Shown here: piece by piece, positions 44,988-53,366 of the stretch
How the letters are laid out: the number at the start of each line of letters is the position of its first letter
Position numbering within the stretch: the first letter of the stretch is position 1
DNA from: Granulimonas faecalis
GTDB taxonomy: Bacteria > Actinomycetota > Coriobacteriia > Coriobacteriales > Atopobiaceae
Reading direction: 5' to 3'
NCBI RefSeq assembly: GCF_022834715.1
Contig: NZ_BQKC01000001.1
Coordinates: 62,001-126,000, forward strand
Length of the DNA stretch: 64,000 nucleotides
Position numbers and translations under genes: made by a program
Notes under the pieces: model-generated
Databases searched by the model: none
Told to the model about the DNA's origin: nothing
What the model saw: only the letters and a program-made list of their open reading frames with translations

Positions 44988-46283
44988 TCAGTAGCCCAGG
45001 GCCTGCAGCACGAACATCACCACGGTGAGGGCCGCGATGACGCCGATGGTGGCCCACGTGATGGCCGTCCACACGCGGCCGTTGACGTAGCGGCCCATGA
45101 TCCGCCGGTCGCTGGCGATGCGCACCATGTAGACCATGAGCACCGGCAGCAGCACGCCGTTGACCACCTGGGCCGCCATCATGATGCCGAAGAGGTCCAC
45201 GTTGGGGACGAGCACCACGCCGGCCGAGAGGGCGATGATGGCGGTGATGATGCCGCGGTACGCCGGGGCCTCGCCCCAGGTGCGGTCGGCCCCGTGCTCC
45301 CAGCCAAAGGCCTCGCACACGGCGCTCGAGGTGATGCCGGGCAGCACCGAGGCGGCGAGCACCGAGGCCCCCACGAGCCCCAGGCCGAAGAGCCTCTCTG
45401 CATAGGCGCCGGCGATGGGGACCAGGGCCTGGGCCGCCTGGGCCGCGTCGTCCACGGCGATGCCCGCCGGGTGCAGGGTCACGCCGGTGGCCATGATGAT
45501 GAACCAGGAGATGGCGGAGGCCAGGATGGCCCCGGTGGCGGTGTCGATGCGCTGGAACGGGATCTCGGCGGCCCCCACGTTCTTGTCCACCACGTTGGAC
45601 TGGGCGAGGAAGATCATCCACGGCGCGATAGTGGTGCCGATGTTGGCCACGAGCAGGCTCAGGTACTCGGGTGTGGCCTGGAGCCGGGGCACCAAGGTGG
45701 CGTTGAGGGCGTCGCCCCAGTCGGGGCCCACCATGAAGCCGGCGATCACATAGGTGATGAAGACGCAGCAGATGGCCAGCAGCACCTTCTCGATGCGCTT
45801 GTAGCTGCCGCTCATGGTGAGCAGCCAGATGACGATGGCCGCCGTCGGCACGCTCACGGCCGCCGGGATGCCAAAGAGGGCCATGCCGCTCGCGATGCCG
45901 GCGAACTCGGACAGCGTGACCATGGTGTTGGAGACGAGCAGCGCCAGCATGGCGAACGCGCTCATGCGCACGCCGAACTGCTCCCGGATGAGGCTCGCGA
46001 AGCCCTTGCCGGTGACGCAGCCCATGCGGGCGGCGGTCTCCTGGACCACGATCATGAGGAACCCCATGATGGGCACGGTCCAGAGCTGGCCGAAGCCAAA
46101 GAGCGCGCCGGCGTTGGAGTAGGTGGCGATGCCGCCGGCGTCGGTGCCGGAGAGGGCGGCGATGAGGCCCGGGCCCATGGCCGCGAGCACGGTGCCCACG
46201 CGCATGGCCTTGGGGGCCGCCGGTGCCGGGCGCCTCTGGCCGGTGGGGTTCTGCGGGGTCCGATCCCGCTTGAGGGCCGCCAC
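44988..46283 (-). CDS. Nramp-related magnesium transporter (NRMT-like)
   Basis: A 431-residue membrane protein of the Nramp family with about eleven segments. In ordinary Mn/Fe Nramps TM1 carries DPGN and TM6 carries MPH. Here TM1 reads TDAGG (Asp48, Gly51 in place of Asn) and TM6 reads IAPWM (Ala220 in place of Met). Loss of the metal-ligand Met and Asn is what marks the Nramp-related magnesium transporters, including the structurally studied Eggerthella protein. I therefore predict Mg2+ (and Mn2+) import. Its start overlaps or abuts the upstream MgtE-domain gene. Confidence 0.85.
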   Translation of the reverse strand: MAALKRDRTPQNPTGQRRPAPAAPKAMRVGTVLAAMGPGLIAALSGTDAGGIATYSNAGALFGFGQLWTVPIMGFLMIVVQETAARMGCVTGKGFASLIREQFGVRMSAFAMLALLVSNTMVTLSEFAGIASGMALFGIPAAVSVPTAAIVIWLLTMSGSYKRIEKVLLAICCVFITYVIAGFMVGPDWGDALNATLVPRLQATPEYLSLLVANIGTTIAPWMIFLAQSNVVDKNVGAAEIPFQRIDTATGAILASAISWFIIMATGVTLHPAGIAVDDAAQAAQALVPIAGAYAERLFGLGLVGASVLAASVLPGITSSAVCEAFGWEHGADRTWGEAPAYRGIITAIIALSAGVVLVPNVDLFGIMMAAQVVNGVLLPVLMVYMVRIASDRRIMGRYVNGRVWTAITWATIGVIAALTVVMFVLQALGY

Positions 46284-46286
46284 GGG

Positions 46287-48116
46287 CTATCCCTGCATCC
46301 CGAGGAGGGCGAGGGCCACGGCGCAGAACACCGCGATGGCCACAGCGAGGGCCACCATGCGCAGGGAGAGGCGCGACACGTCCTCGCCGCGCCCGTCCTT
46401 GACGCGCAGGGCCTTGAGGTAGGCCGGCGCCGACACGTAGCTCACCAGGGCCGCCGCCGCTGCGGCCCAGAAGCCGTCGACGAGGGCCTGGGTGACCGGC
46501 ATCTCGGGTACGATCTCGGCGAACCCGGCGGCGGCCAGCACCACGAGGGCGAGGTAGACGCAGGCGATGGCCACGCCGCGCACGACGAAGGCGCCGCTGG
46601 ACGGGGCGCCCTCGTCGTCGGGGTCGAACTCGATGAAGAAGCCCACCACGTAGCCCACCATGTCGTCGGCCATGAGCAGGCACACCGGCAGGGCCACCGC
46701 GGCGGCCAGGGTGCCGGCGCCGAGGCCCAGGGCGCTTCCTACGGCGCTCATCACGGCGGCGCCCACCACCCAGAAGAAGAACCAGAGCTGGCTACCCAGG
46801 AGCCACCGGAGGTCGTGGGTGGGCCGGTCGGGGTCGGAGTCGGTGCGGCCGCCGGCGAGCTGCAGGTCCTCCTCGTGCTCCTCCTCGAGGACGTCGAGGG
46901 CGTCGTCCACCGTGACGATGCCCACGATGCGGCGCTCGTCGGTGACCACGGGGATGGCCAGCAGGTTGTACTTGGAGATCGCCTCGGCCACGTCCTCCTG
47001 GTCGTCGTCGGGGTCGGCGCAGATGACGTCGGTCTCCATGATGGAGGAGAGGGTCGCGCCCATGGGCTCGATGAGCAGGGTGCGCAGGGACAGCACGCCC
47101 AGGAGGCGGCGGTCGTCGTCGGTCACGTAGATGTAGTTGACCGTCTCGATCTCGTCCTCGTCCACGGTGCGGATGGCCCCAATGGCGTCGGCCACCGTGG
47201 CGGAGGGCCTCAGGTCGATGAACTCCGAGGTCATGATGCGTCCGGCGGTGTCCTCCCGGTAGCCCAGGAGCTGGCGGATGGCCCGCTCCTCCTTCACGCC
47301 CATGAGGCGCAGGAGCGTCTCGGCGCGCTCGTAGTCGAGCTCGCTCACGAGCTCGGCGGCGTCGTCGGGGTCCATCTCCGAGAGCATGCGGGACGCGTCG
47401 GCCGCGTTCATCTCGTCCATGATCTCGGCGGCCATCTCGTCGTCGTCGAGCTCGGCCATGGCCTCGGCCGCCTGGACGTCGTCGAGCTGCGCGAAGACCT
47501 GGCCGCGGAGGCGTGGGTCGAGCTGCTCGAGGATGTCGGCGATGTCGGCGGGGTGCATGTCGTCGAGGGTCTTGTGGCTCACGTTGAGCTGCACGTCGGA
47601 GAGCTCGCGGTCAAGGAGGTCCATGTAGCTCCAGGCGATGATTTTCTCGGGGAGCTCGTGGCCGAAGACGCGCCCCACCTTGACCGCCAGCGACTCCAGG
47701 TGCGGGGAGAGGCCGCGCAGCACGCCGCGGGCGCCCACCTCGGCGCCGAGGAGGCGCAGCTGCGACGAGCCGGAGTCTGAGAGCTTGAGGTCGTTCACGC
47801 GCACCACGCGCAGGCCGCGGGTGTCCACGATCTGCTTGTTCATGAGGTCCCGGTTGATGAGGACCTCCTCGGGCTGCAGGTAGGAGAAGCGGATGTCGGT
47901 GGCGGGCACCTTGAGGCGCACGGCGTCGCCGTCGAAGTCCTCCACGTACTTGCGCCAGCTGATCATGAACGGCGTCTTGCCCGGGCCCACGAAGGCCAGG
48001 GAGGTGACCCGGGGGAAGACCTCGCCGGTGGCGATGCCCAGGTCGTTGACGGTGCCGACCTGCTCGCCCTCGGAGTCGACGACGGGAAGGCCCAGCATCT
48101 GGGACAGGTAGATCAT
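46287..48116 (-). CDS. PRC-barrel / MgtE-N / CBS protein with a membrane domain
   Basis: A 609-residue protein. PRC-barrel-like segments lie near residues 5-75 and 90-140. An MgtE N-terminal helical superdomain spans about 180-290 (MHPADIADILEQLDPRLRGQVF and repeated DDAAELVSEL-type helices). A CBS pair spans about 300-425. A C-terminal membrane domain of four or five segments spans about 455-605. The conserved pore sequences of real MgtE channels are not visible, so it is probably a Mg-sensing partner rather than an MgtE channel. It ends 3 bases before the NRMT-like gene, which argues for a joint Mg-uptake system. Confidence 0.82.
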   Translation of the reverse strand: MIYLSQMLGLPVVDSEGEQVGTVNDLGIATGEVFPRVTSLAFVGPGKTPFMISWRKYVEDFDGDAVRLKVPATDIRFSYLQPEEVLINRDLMNKQIVDTRGLRVVRVNDLKLSDSGSSQLRLLGAEVGARGVLRGLSPHLESLAVKVGRVFGHELPEKIIAWSYMDLLDRELSDVQLNVSHKTLDDMHPADIADILEQLDPRLRGQVFAQLDDVQAAEAMAELDDDEMAAEIMDEMNAADASRMLSEMDPDDAAELVSELDYERAETLLRLMGVKEERAIRQLLGYREDTAGRIMTSEFIDLRPSATVADAIGAIRTVDEDEIETVNYIYVTDDDRRLLGVLSLRTLLIEPMGATLSSIMETDVICADPDDDQEDVAEAISKYNLLAIPVVTDERRIVGIVTVDDALDVLEEEHEEDLQLAGGRTDSDPDRPTHDLRWLLGSQLWFFFWVVGAAVMSAVGSALGLGAGTLAAAVALPVCLLMADDMVGYVVGFFIEFDPDDEGAPSSGAFVVRGVAIACVYLALVVLAAAGFAEIVPEMPVTQALVDGFWAAAAAALVSYVSAPAYLKALRVKDGRGEDVSRLSLRMVALAVAIAVFCAVALALLGMQG

Positions 48117-48134
48117 GCGTGCTCCTTCGTGGTC

Positions 48135-48195
48135 CAGGGTCTCGCCCTGTCACGGTGCCGCCCGTGGGCGGCCGGACACCCCTCGCCCGGTGTCC
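48135..48195 (-). promoter_or_regulatory. Three-hairpin leader upstream of the MgtE-domain gene
   Basis: Three adjacent perfect hairpins lie within 80 bases of the start codon. They are CAGGG/CCCTG (48135-48149), GCCGCCC/GGGCGGC (48157-48172) and GGACACC/GGTGTCC (48174-48195). The gap 48117-48447 also holds GC-rich repeats around 48276-48295. Magnesium genes often have a Mg-sensing leader; I could not match the M-box consensus. Confidence 0.45.
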
Positions 48196-48392
48196 GAACG
48201 GTCTCGGAGTCACGCGGGAGGGGTCATCGACTGCGAGGTCGGGGTTTCATCGATGTCCCTTCTCATGTAGTGAGGCTGCCGGCCCGTCGCCGGCGCAGAC
48301 GGTTCGTAGTATAGCCGCCCCGGCCACGGGTCAGAGGCCGGTTTTCCCGCCGCGGGCCCACCGTTTGCGGGGAGTCCGGGTCGCTGCGGTCC

Positions 48393-48406
48393 AAATACGA
48401 TAAAGT
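48393..48406 (+). promoter_or_regulatory. Shared 14-base box upstream of deoR
   Basis: AAATACGATAAAGT matches GAATAGGATAAAGT (49332-49345, upstream of the radical-enzyme gene) at 12 of 14 positions. It may be the operator of the DeoR protein or a shared promoter element. Confidence 0.5.
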
Positions 48407-48447
48407 CGGACAAAACAATACGTGAACAACGGCAAAGGGGGTGCCCG

Positions 48448-49203
48448 GTGTTTCTCCAGGAGCGGCAGAACGCCATCGCCGACCTCATCGCCGAGCAGGG
48501 CCGCGTGGCCGTGGCCGACCTCGCGGCGCGCTTCGACGTGAGCGAGGACTGCATCCGCAAGGACCTCAAGCAGCTGGTGGAGGAGGGGCGTGCCAAGAAG
48601 GTCTACGGCGGTGCCATACGCCCGGAGGCGCCCCTCGAGCGTGTGGTGCTCAACCGCGTGGACATCAACGCGGACGCCAAGCGCGCCATCGCCGAGCGGG
48701 CCTACGGCCTCATCGAGCCCGGCGACACGGTGTTCCTCGACGTCTCGTCCACCAACCACTACCTGGCGCAGCTCCTGGCGGCCGGGGACACCCGCTGCCA
48801 GGTGGTGTCGACCATGATCGACATCCTCCAGATCCTCGCCGCGAATCCGCTGGTCACGGCCGTGGGCACCGGGGGCACGGTCAACCGGGAGCTCAACGGC
48901 TTCGTGGGGGCGCGCACCGTGGAGGCGCTGGGGCCGCTGCGGTTCGACCGCGCGTTCATCGCCGCGCTGGGCGTGGACGCGGCGTCGGGCGACGTCCTCA
49001 CGTTCGACGCCGACGACGGCATCGTGAAGCGGTGCGCCCTCGAGCGCTCGCGCGAGGCCTACCTGGTGGCCGATGCCGAGAAGTTCGGCGCCTGGGGCAC
49101 GTACGCCTACGGCAACGTCCGCGACTTCGCCGCGGTGATCACGGCCCCCGCGACCCCGGCGCTGGTGGAGTCGCTGGAGGAGGCCGGGGCGACGGTGCTC
49201 TGA
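48448..49203 (+). CDS. DeoR-family regulator of the glycyl-radical enzyme locus
   Basis: A 251-residue repressor. The HTH is AVADLAARFDVSEDCIRKDLKQL (about 20-42) and the DeoRC effector domain has DTVFLDVSSTNHYLAQLLAAG and GTGGTVN. GTG at 48448 follows AAAGGGGG. It resembles the DeoR protein at 37788 and, like that one, precedes a sugar-phosphate operon. A shared 14-base box in both upstream regions supports control of the next operon and itself. Confidence 0.9.
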   Translation: MFLQERQNAIADLIAEQGRVAVADLAARFDVSEDCIRKDLKQLVEEGRAKKVYGGAIRPEAPLERVVLNRVDINADAKRAIAERAYGLIEPGDTVFLDVSSTNHYLAQLLAAGDTRCQVVSTMIDILQILAANPLVTAVGTGGTVNRELNGFVGARTVEALGPLRFDRAFIAALGVDAASGDVLTFDADDGIVKRCALERSREAYLVADAEKFGAWGTYAYGNVRDFAAVITAPATPALVESLEEAGATVL

Positions 49204-49204
49204 G

Positions 49205-49250
49205 CGGCGCCGGATGCGGGCCCGTTGCCGGGCCGGGGCCCGCGGCGCCG
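49205..49250 (+). terminator. GC-rich hairpin after deoR
   Basis: Two-part stem CGGCGCC plus GCGGGCCC (49205-49223, with a 4-base bulge) pairs with 49236-49250. There is no T-run. A smaller hairpin CCTCCA/TGGAGG (49269-49284) follows in the leader of the next gene. Confidence 0.55.
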
Positions 49251-49331
49251 ACCCGGCCCCCAGATGGGCCTCCATCGGTGGAGGTGCTGTGGAGTCATTC
49301 AGTCTGTCTTGTTCTTGTAGATACCACGACA

Positions 49332-49345
49332 GAATAGGATAAAGT
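49332..49345 (+). promoter_or_regulatory. Shared 14-base box upstream of the radical-enzyme gene
   Basis: GAATAGGATAAAGT, 35 bases before the start codon of the glycyl-radical enzyme; matches the box at 48393-48406. Confidence 0.5.
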
Positions 49346-49379
49346 AATAGCAAGTAATAACCCCATCAGGGAGGACGCC

Positions 49380-51674
49380 ATGCTCACCCAGCGCACCCAG
49401 GCCATCAAGGACAGTCTCTTCGCACAGGAGCGCCCCATCGACCTCGAGCGCGCCACCCTCTATATGGAGAGCTACGGCGAGACCGAGGGCCAGCCCGCCA
49501 TCCTGCGCCGCGCCCGCGCCCTCGTCCATCTGCTGGAGAACCATGAGGTCGTGATCGACGACCACGACCTGCTCGCCGGCAACCGCACCCGCGTGCCCCG
49601 CGCCGGCGTGGTCTCGCCCGAGATGAGCCCCTACTGGATCCTCGACGAGCTCGACGAGTTCGGCACCCGCCCGCAGGACCGCTTCTCCATCACCGAGGAG
49701 GACAAGGCCTACTACCGCGACGTCCTCTATCCCTTCTGGTGTGGCCGCAGCCTCAACGACTGGTACCGCGCCCATGTGCCCGCCGAGGTGGTCGAGGCCC
49801 AGAGGACCCGCGTGTTCGCCGTGGCCCAGACCGACAAGGGCCAGGGCCACATCATCCCTGACTTCGAGGCCGTCATCACCCGCGGCTGGGGCGCGCTCCT
49901 CGCCGAGGCCCGCGGGCACCTGGCCGCCGATCCGGGGAACGGGTTCTACCAGGCGGCCGTGATTGTGCTCGAGGGCACCGTGGCCTACATCCGCCGCTAC
50001 GCCGAGGCCTGCCGGGCCCTGGCCGCCACGGCCGGGCCCGCCCGAGCCGGGGAACTTTCCCGCATGGCCGCCATGCTCGACCACCTGGCCGAGGGCCCGG
50101 CCCGCGACTTCTACGAGGGCCTGCAGGCGCTGTGGCTCGCCGAGCTCGTATTCGAGCACGAGTCCAACGCCAGCTCCATCTCGCTGGGCCGCGTGGACCA
50201 GTACCTCTGGCCCCTCTACCGCGCCTCCCGGGACGCCGGCGCCGACCCCGCGTTCATCCGCGAGCTCATCCAGGACTTCTACCTCAAGTGCAACACCGTC
50301 GTGTTCGTGCGCAGCACCGAGAGCGCCAAGTTCTTCGCCGGCTTCCCCTCCGGCTTCAACATCGTGGTAGGCGGCGTCGACGAGACCGGCCGCGACTGCT
50401 CCAACGAGCTCTCCGAGCTGCTGTTGGACGTACAGAACGACACCCGCCTGCCCCAGCCCAACCTCTCACTGCGCATCCACTCCACCACCCCGGCGCGCCT
50501 GCTCCGCACCGCCGCCGAGGTGATCCGTCTGGGCGACGGCATGCCGCAGGTCTTCTCCGACGACGCCAACATCCTGTCGTTCGTCAACCGCGGCGTCTCC
50601 CTCGAGGACGCCCGCGACTACGGCGTGGTGGGCTGCGTGGAGCTGTCCATCCCCGGCCGCATGTACGGCCTGCACGACATCTCGATGTTCAACATGGTGC
50701 GCTGCATGGAGATCGCCCTGGCCGAGCACCCGGAGGGCTTCGACACCTTCGAGGGGCTCGTCTCCGCCGTGGAGGCCGTCATCGACCGCTACGTGGCCCT
50801 CATGGTGGAGGGGTGCAACGTCTGCGACCTCGCCCACCGAGAGACCAGCCCCACCCCGCTTTTGTCCTGCGCCGTCCGCGACGCCATGGAGAAGGGCGCC
50901 GACATCACCGCCGGCGGCGCGCGCTACAACCCCTCCGGCGTGCAGGGCGTGGGCACCGCCAACCTGGCCGACTCCCTGCTGGTCATGAAGCAGGCCGTCA
51001 TCGAGCAGGGCCTGCTCTCCTGGGGCGATCTCTACGCCATGCTCGACCGCGACTGGTCCGGCGAGGGCGACGAGGTCTGGCGCCAGCGCTTCGTCAACCG
51101 CTTCGCCAAGTACGGCAACGATGTCGACGAGGTCGACCTCATCGGCGAGCGCCTGCTCTCCCACTACGGCCACGAGGTCGTGCGGTACGACAACCCCCGC
51201 GGCGGCCGCTTCCAGCCCGGCAGCTACACCGTCTCGGCCCACATCCCGCTGGGCGAGGCCTGCGGCGCCACCCCCGACGGCCGTTGCGCCCACGAGCAGC
51301 TGGCCGACGGCGGTCTCTCGCCCATGGTGGGCCGCGACAAGGAGGGCCCCACCGCGTCGCTGCGCTCCGTGGCCAAGCTCGACAACACCCTCGACTCCAA
51401 CGGCAGCCTCCTGAACGTCAAGTTCTCGCCCGCCACGCTGGCCGGCGACGACGGCGTCGAGAGGCTCTGCGCCTACCTGCGCGCCTTCAACCGCCTCAAG
51501 GTCCAGCACATCCAGTTCAACGTGGTGGACAGGGCCACGCTCCTCGACGCCCAGGAGCACCCCGAGGACCACGGGGACCTCGTGGTGCGCGTGGCCGGCT
51601 ACTCGGCCATGTTCGTGGAGCTCGCCCGCGGCATCCAGGACGACATCATCAACCGGAGCGAGCATGTCCTCTAG
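49380..51674 (+). CDS. Glycyl-radical enzyme, YbiW/PFL2-type
   Basis: A 764-residue radical enzyme. The active-site Cys419 lies in VVGCVELSIPG; GCVE is typical of the dehydratase/lyase branch rather than pyruvate formate-lyase itself. The radical-bearing glycine is Gly740 in RVAGYSAMFVEL near the C-terminus. ATG 49380 follows AGGGAGGACGCC. Its activase gene overlaps its 3' end and fructose-6-phosphate aldolase follows, the same trio as ybiW-ybiY-fsaA in E. coli. Such enzymes have been connected with opening of 1,5-anhydroglucitol 6-phosphate. The enzyme is oxygen-sensitive, so it fits an anaerobe. Confidence 0.92.
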   Translation: MLTQRTQAIKDSLFAQERPIDLERATLYMESYGETEGQPAILRRARALVHLLENHEVVIDDHDLLAGNRTRVPRAGVVSPEMSPYWILDELDEFGTRPQDRFSITEEDKAYYRDVLYPFWCGRSLNDWYRAHVPAEVVEAQRTRVFAVAQTDKGQGHIIPDFEAVITRGWGALLAEARGHLAADPGNGFYQAAVIVLEGTVAYIRRYAEACRALAATAGPARAGELSRMAAMLDHLAEGPARDFYEGLQALWLAELVFEHESNASSISLGRVDQYLWPLYRASRDAGADPAFIRELIQDFYLKCNTVVFVRSTESAKFFAGFPSGFNIVVGGVDETGRDCSNELSELLLDVQNDTRLPQPNLSLRIHSTTPARLLRTAAEVIRLGDGMPQVFSDDANILSFVNRGVSLEDARDYGVVGCVELSIPGRMYGLHDISMFNMVRCMEIALAEHPEGFDTFEGLVSAVEAVIDRYVALMVEGCNVCDLAHRETSPTPLLSCAVRDAMEKGADITAGGARYNPSGVQGVGTANLADSLLVMKQAVIEQGLLSWGDLYAMLDRDWSGEGDEVWRQRFVNRFAKYGNDVDEVDLIGERLLSHYGHEVVRYDNPRGGRFQPGSYTVSAHIPLGEACGATPDGRCAHEQLADGGLSPMVGRDKEGPTASLRSVAKLDNTLDSNGSLLNVKFSPATLAGDDGVERLCAYLRAFNRLKVQHIQFNVVDRATLLDAQEHPEDHGDLVVRVAGYSAMFVELARGIQDDIINRSEHVL

Positions 51675-52524
51675 GGCCGGGCAGACGGCCTGCGTCACCA
51701 ACGTGCAGCGCTACTCGCTCCACGACGGCGGCGGCATCCGCACCACCGTGTTCCTCAAGGGCTGCCCCTTCACGTGCCCATGGTGCTGCAACCCCGAGAA
51801 CCTCTCGGCCGCCCCGGAGGTCTCCTTCAAGGAGCGGCTGTGCATGGGGTGCTCCCGCCGCGAGCCGGGCGGCCTCTGCGCCATGGCGCCCGAGGACTGC
51901 CCCACCGGCGCCAAGACGCTCCTCGGCGAGGAGCTCTCCGTGGACGACGTCATGGACCGGGTGCTGCGCGACGCGGCCTTCTACGAGGAGAGCGGGGGAG
52001 GGCTCACGGTCTCCGGCGGCGAGGCGCTGCTCTGGCAGCCCTTCGTGCGGGCGCTCCTCGGGCGGGCCAAGGCCGAGGGCCTCGGGACCGCCGTCGAGAC
52101 CACCCTGGCCCTGCCCATGGCGGACCCCGCGGGGCTGGCCGCCGTGTGCGACCGCTGGCTCGTGGACTTCAAGGTGGCCGACCGCGACCGCTCCGTCGGG
52201 GTCTGCCGCATCGACCCGGAGGTGCGCGACCGCAACCTGGCGCACCTCCGGGGGCTCGGCGCCGACGTCGTGGCCCGGATGCCCATCGTCCCCGGCCACA
52301 CGGACTCCCCGGAGAACGTGGCCGCCAACCTCGACGCTGTGGGGGCCGCCGGTCTCACCCGCGTGGACGTGCTGCCGTTCCACCAGCTCGGCAGCGCCAA
52401 GTACGACTCCCTGGGGCTCGACTACGCCATGGGGAACGTCTCACAGCTCTCCGAGGCCGACGTCGCCTGGGTGGTCGACGAGGCCCGCGCCCGCGGCCTG
52501 GACGCCCGCGTCCGTGGGGAGTGA
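51664..52524 (+). CDS. Glycyl-radical-enzyme activating protein (radical SAM)
   Basis: A 286-residue radical-SAM enzyme that installs the glycyl radical on the preceding gene product. The SAM cluster motif is CPFTCPWC with the CxxxCxxC cysteines Cys34, Cys38 and Cys41. An insert with four more cysteines (CMGC...C...C, about 60-80) probably binds one further 4Fe-4S cluster. TVSGGEAL is the GGE motif. ATG 51664 lies inside the end of the enzyme gene (11-base overlap), so the two are coupled. Confidence 0.94.
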   Translation: MSSRAGQTACVTNVQRYSLHDGGGIRTTVFLKGCPFTCPWCCNPENLSAAPEVSFKERLCMGCSRREPGGLCAMAPEDCPTGAKTLLGEELSVDDVMDRVLRDAAFYEESGGGLTVSGGEALLWQPFVRALLGRAKAEGLGTAVETTLALPMADPAGLAAVCDRWLVDFKVADRDRSVGVCRIDPEVRDRNLAHLRGLGADVVARMPIVPGHTDSPENVAANLDAVGAAGLTRVDVLPFHQLGSAKYDSLGLDYAMGNVSQLSEADVAWVVDEARARGLDARVRGE

Positions 52525-52541
52525 GGCTGGTATATATATCT

Positions 52542-52570
52542 GTTCGTAGCATATAATCGTTTCGTTCGTA
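52542..52570 (+). promoter_or_regulatory. fsa promoter with direct repeats
   Basis: A perfect TATAAT (52552-52557) is flanked by direct repeats GTTCGTA at 52542-52548 and 52564-52570, 22 bases apart (two helical turns). This suggests fsa has its own regulated promoter in addition to read-through. Confidence 0.55.
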
Positions 52571-52627
52571 AACAGCTATCATAAGGCCAGTGTAGAAAAC
52601 CCAGGCCGGGACCAGAAAGGGAAGACC

Positions 52628-53296
52628 ATGGAACTCATCCTCGACACCGCCGACATCGACGCCATCCGCGAGCTCAACGAGGTCTACACCGTCGACGGCG
52701 TGACCACCAACCCCACCATCATCACCCGGAGCGGTAAGACCTTCGAGGAGGTCCGCGACGGCATGCTCGAGGTGCTGGCGCCCGAGCAGAAGCTGTTCAT
52801 CCAGGTGGTATCCACGGACTTCGACGGCATCATGGCCGAGGCCCGCTACATCTGCGCCCTGCGCCCCGAGAACACCTACGTCAAGATCCCGGTGACCCAC
52901 GAGGGCATGCGCGCCATCAAGGCCTGCAAGGCCGAGGGCCTGGGGGTCCTGGCCACCGCCATCTACTCCGCCAGCCAGGGCTTCATGGCCGCCAAGAACG
53001 GCGCCGACTACCTGGCTCCCTACGTCAACCGCATGTGCAACCTGGGCGACGGCGTGGGCGAGGTCGTGCGCCTGCAGGCCATGCTCGACCAGGCCCGCAT
53101 GGACACCCGCATCGTGGCCGCCTCGTTCAAGAACGTGGAGCAGGTCAACGAGCTGCTCGAGAACGGCATCGAGGCCGTGACCGTCCCCGTGGACGTGGCC
53201 TGGAACATGCTCGACATCCCCAGCACCCCCATGGCCGTGGACGAGTTCACCCGCAACTGGGACGCCGCCTACGGCCGCAAGACCCTGCTGGCCTAG
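52628..53296 (+). CDS. fsa: Fructose-6-phosphate aldolase
   Basis: A 222-residue small transaldolase-family enzyme. It has LILDTADIDAIREL, GVTTNPTI and the Schiff-base Lys86 (TYVKIPVT). Unlike the paralogue at 44034 it carries Gln59 (LFIQVVSTD), the residue that marks true aldolases. It cleaves fructose 6-phosphate, or a 1-deoxy analogue, to glyceraldehyde 3-phosphate and a C3 ketone. ATG 52628 follows GAAAGGGAAG. Its neighbour is the glycyl-radical enzyme pair, suggesting it cleaves that enzyme's product. Confidence 0.92.
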   Translation: MELILDTADIDAIRELNEVYTVDGVTTNPTIITRSGKTFEEVRDGMLEVLAPEQKLFIQVVSTDFDGIMAEARYICALRPENTYVKIPVTHEGMRAIKACKAEGLGVLATAIYSASQGFMAAKNGADYLAPYVNRMCNLGDGVGEVVRLQAMLDQARMDTRIVAASFKNVEQVNELLENGIEAVTVPVDVAWNMLDIPSTPMAVDEFTRNWDAAYGRKTLLA

Positions 53297-53300
53297 CCGC

Positions 53301-53355
53301 TCTGTCCCACCGGTCGGACACTTCTGTCCCAATGGTCGGGCACTTGTGTCCCACA
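53301..53355 (+). repeat. Repeat family R, 2.5 tandem 22-base units
   Basis: Units start at 53301, 53323 and 53345; each reads TGTCCCA, two variable bases, GGTCGG then CACT. They begin 4 bases after the fsa stop. An inverted relative is at 44946-44985. Confidence 0.75.
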
Positions 53356-53366
53356 AGGGTTTGATG

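Noticed and set aside
46287-48116. Ordinary MgtE magnesium channel
   Set aside because: MgtE-N and CBS domains are present but the conserved pore sequences are not visible in the membrane part, and extra PRC-barrel segments are present.
48196-48330. M-box magnesium riboswitch
   Set aside because: A fragment resembling GTGAGGCT occurs near 48271 but on the plus strand, opposite to the magnesium operon, and the other conserved M-box segments are missing.
49380-51674. Pyruvate formate-lyase
   Set aside because: True PFL has two adjacent active-site cysteines; this protein has a single Cys in GCVE, so it belongs to the dehydratase/lyase-like branch.
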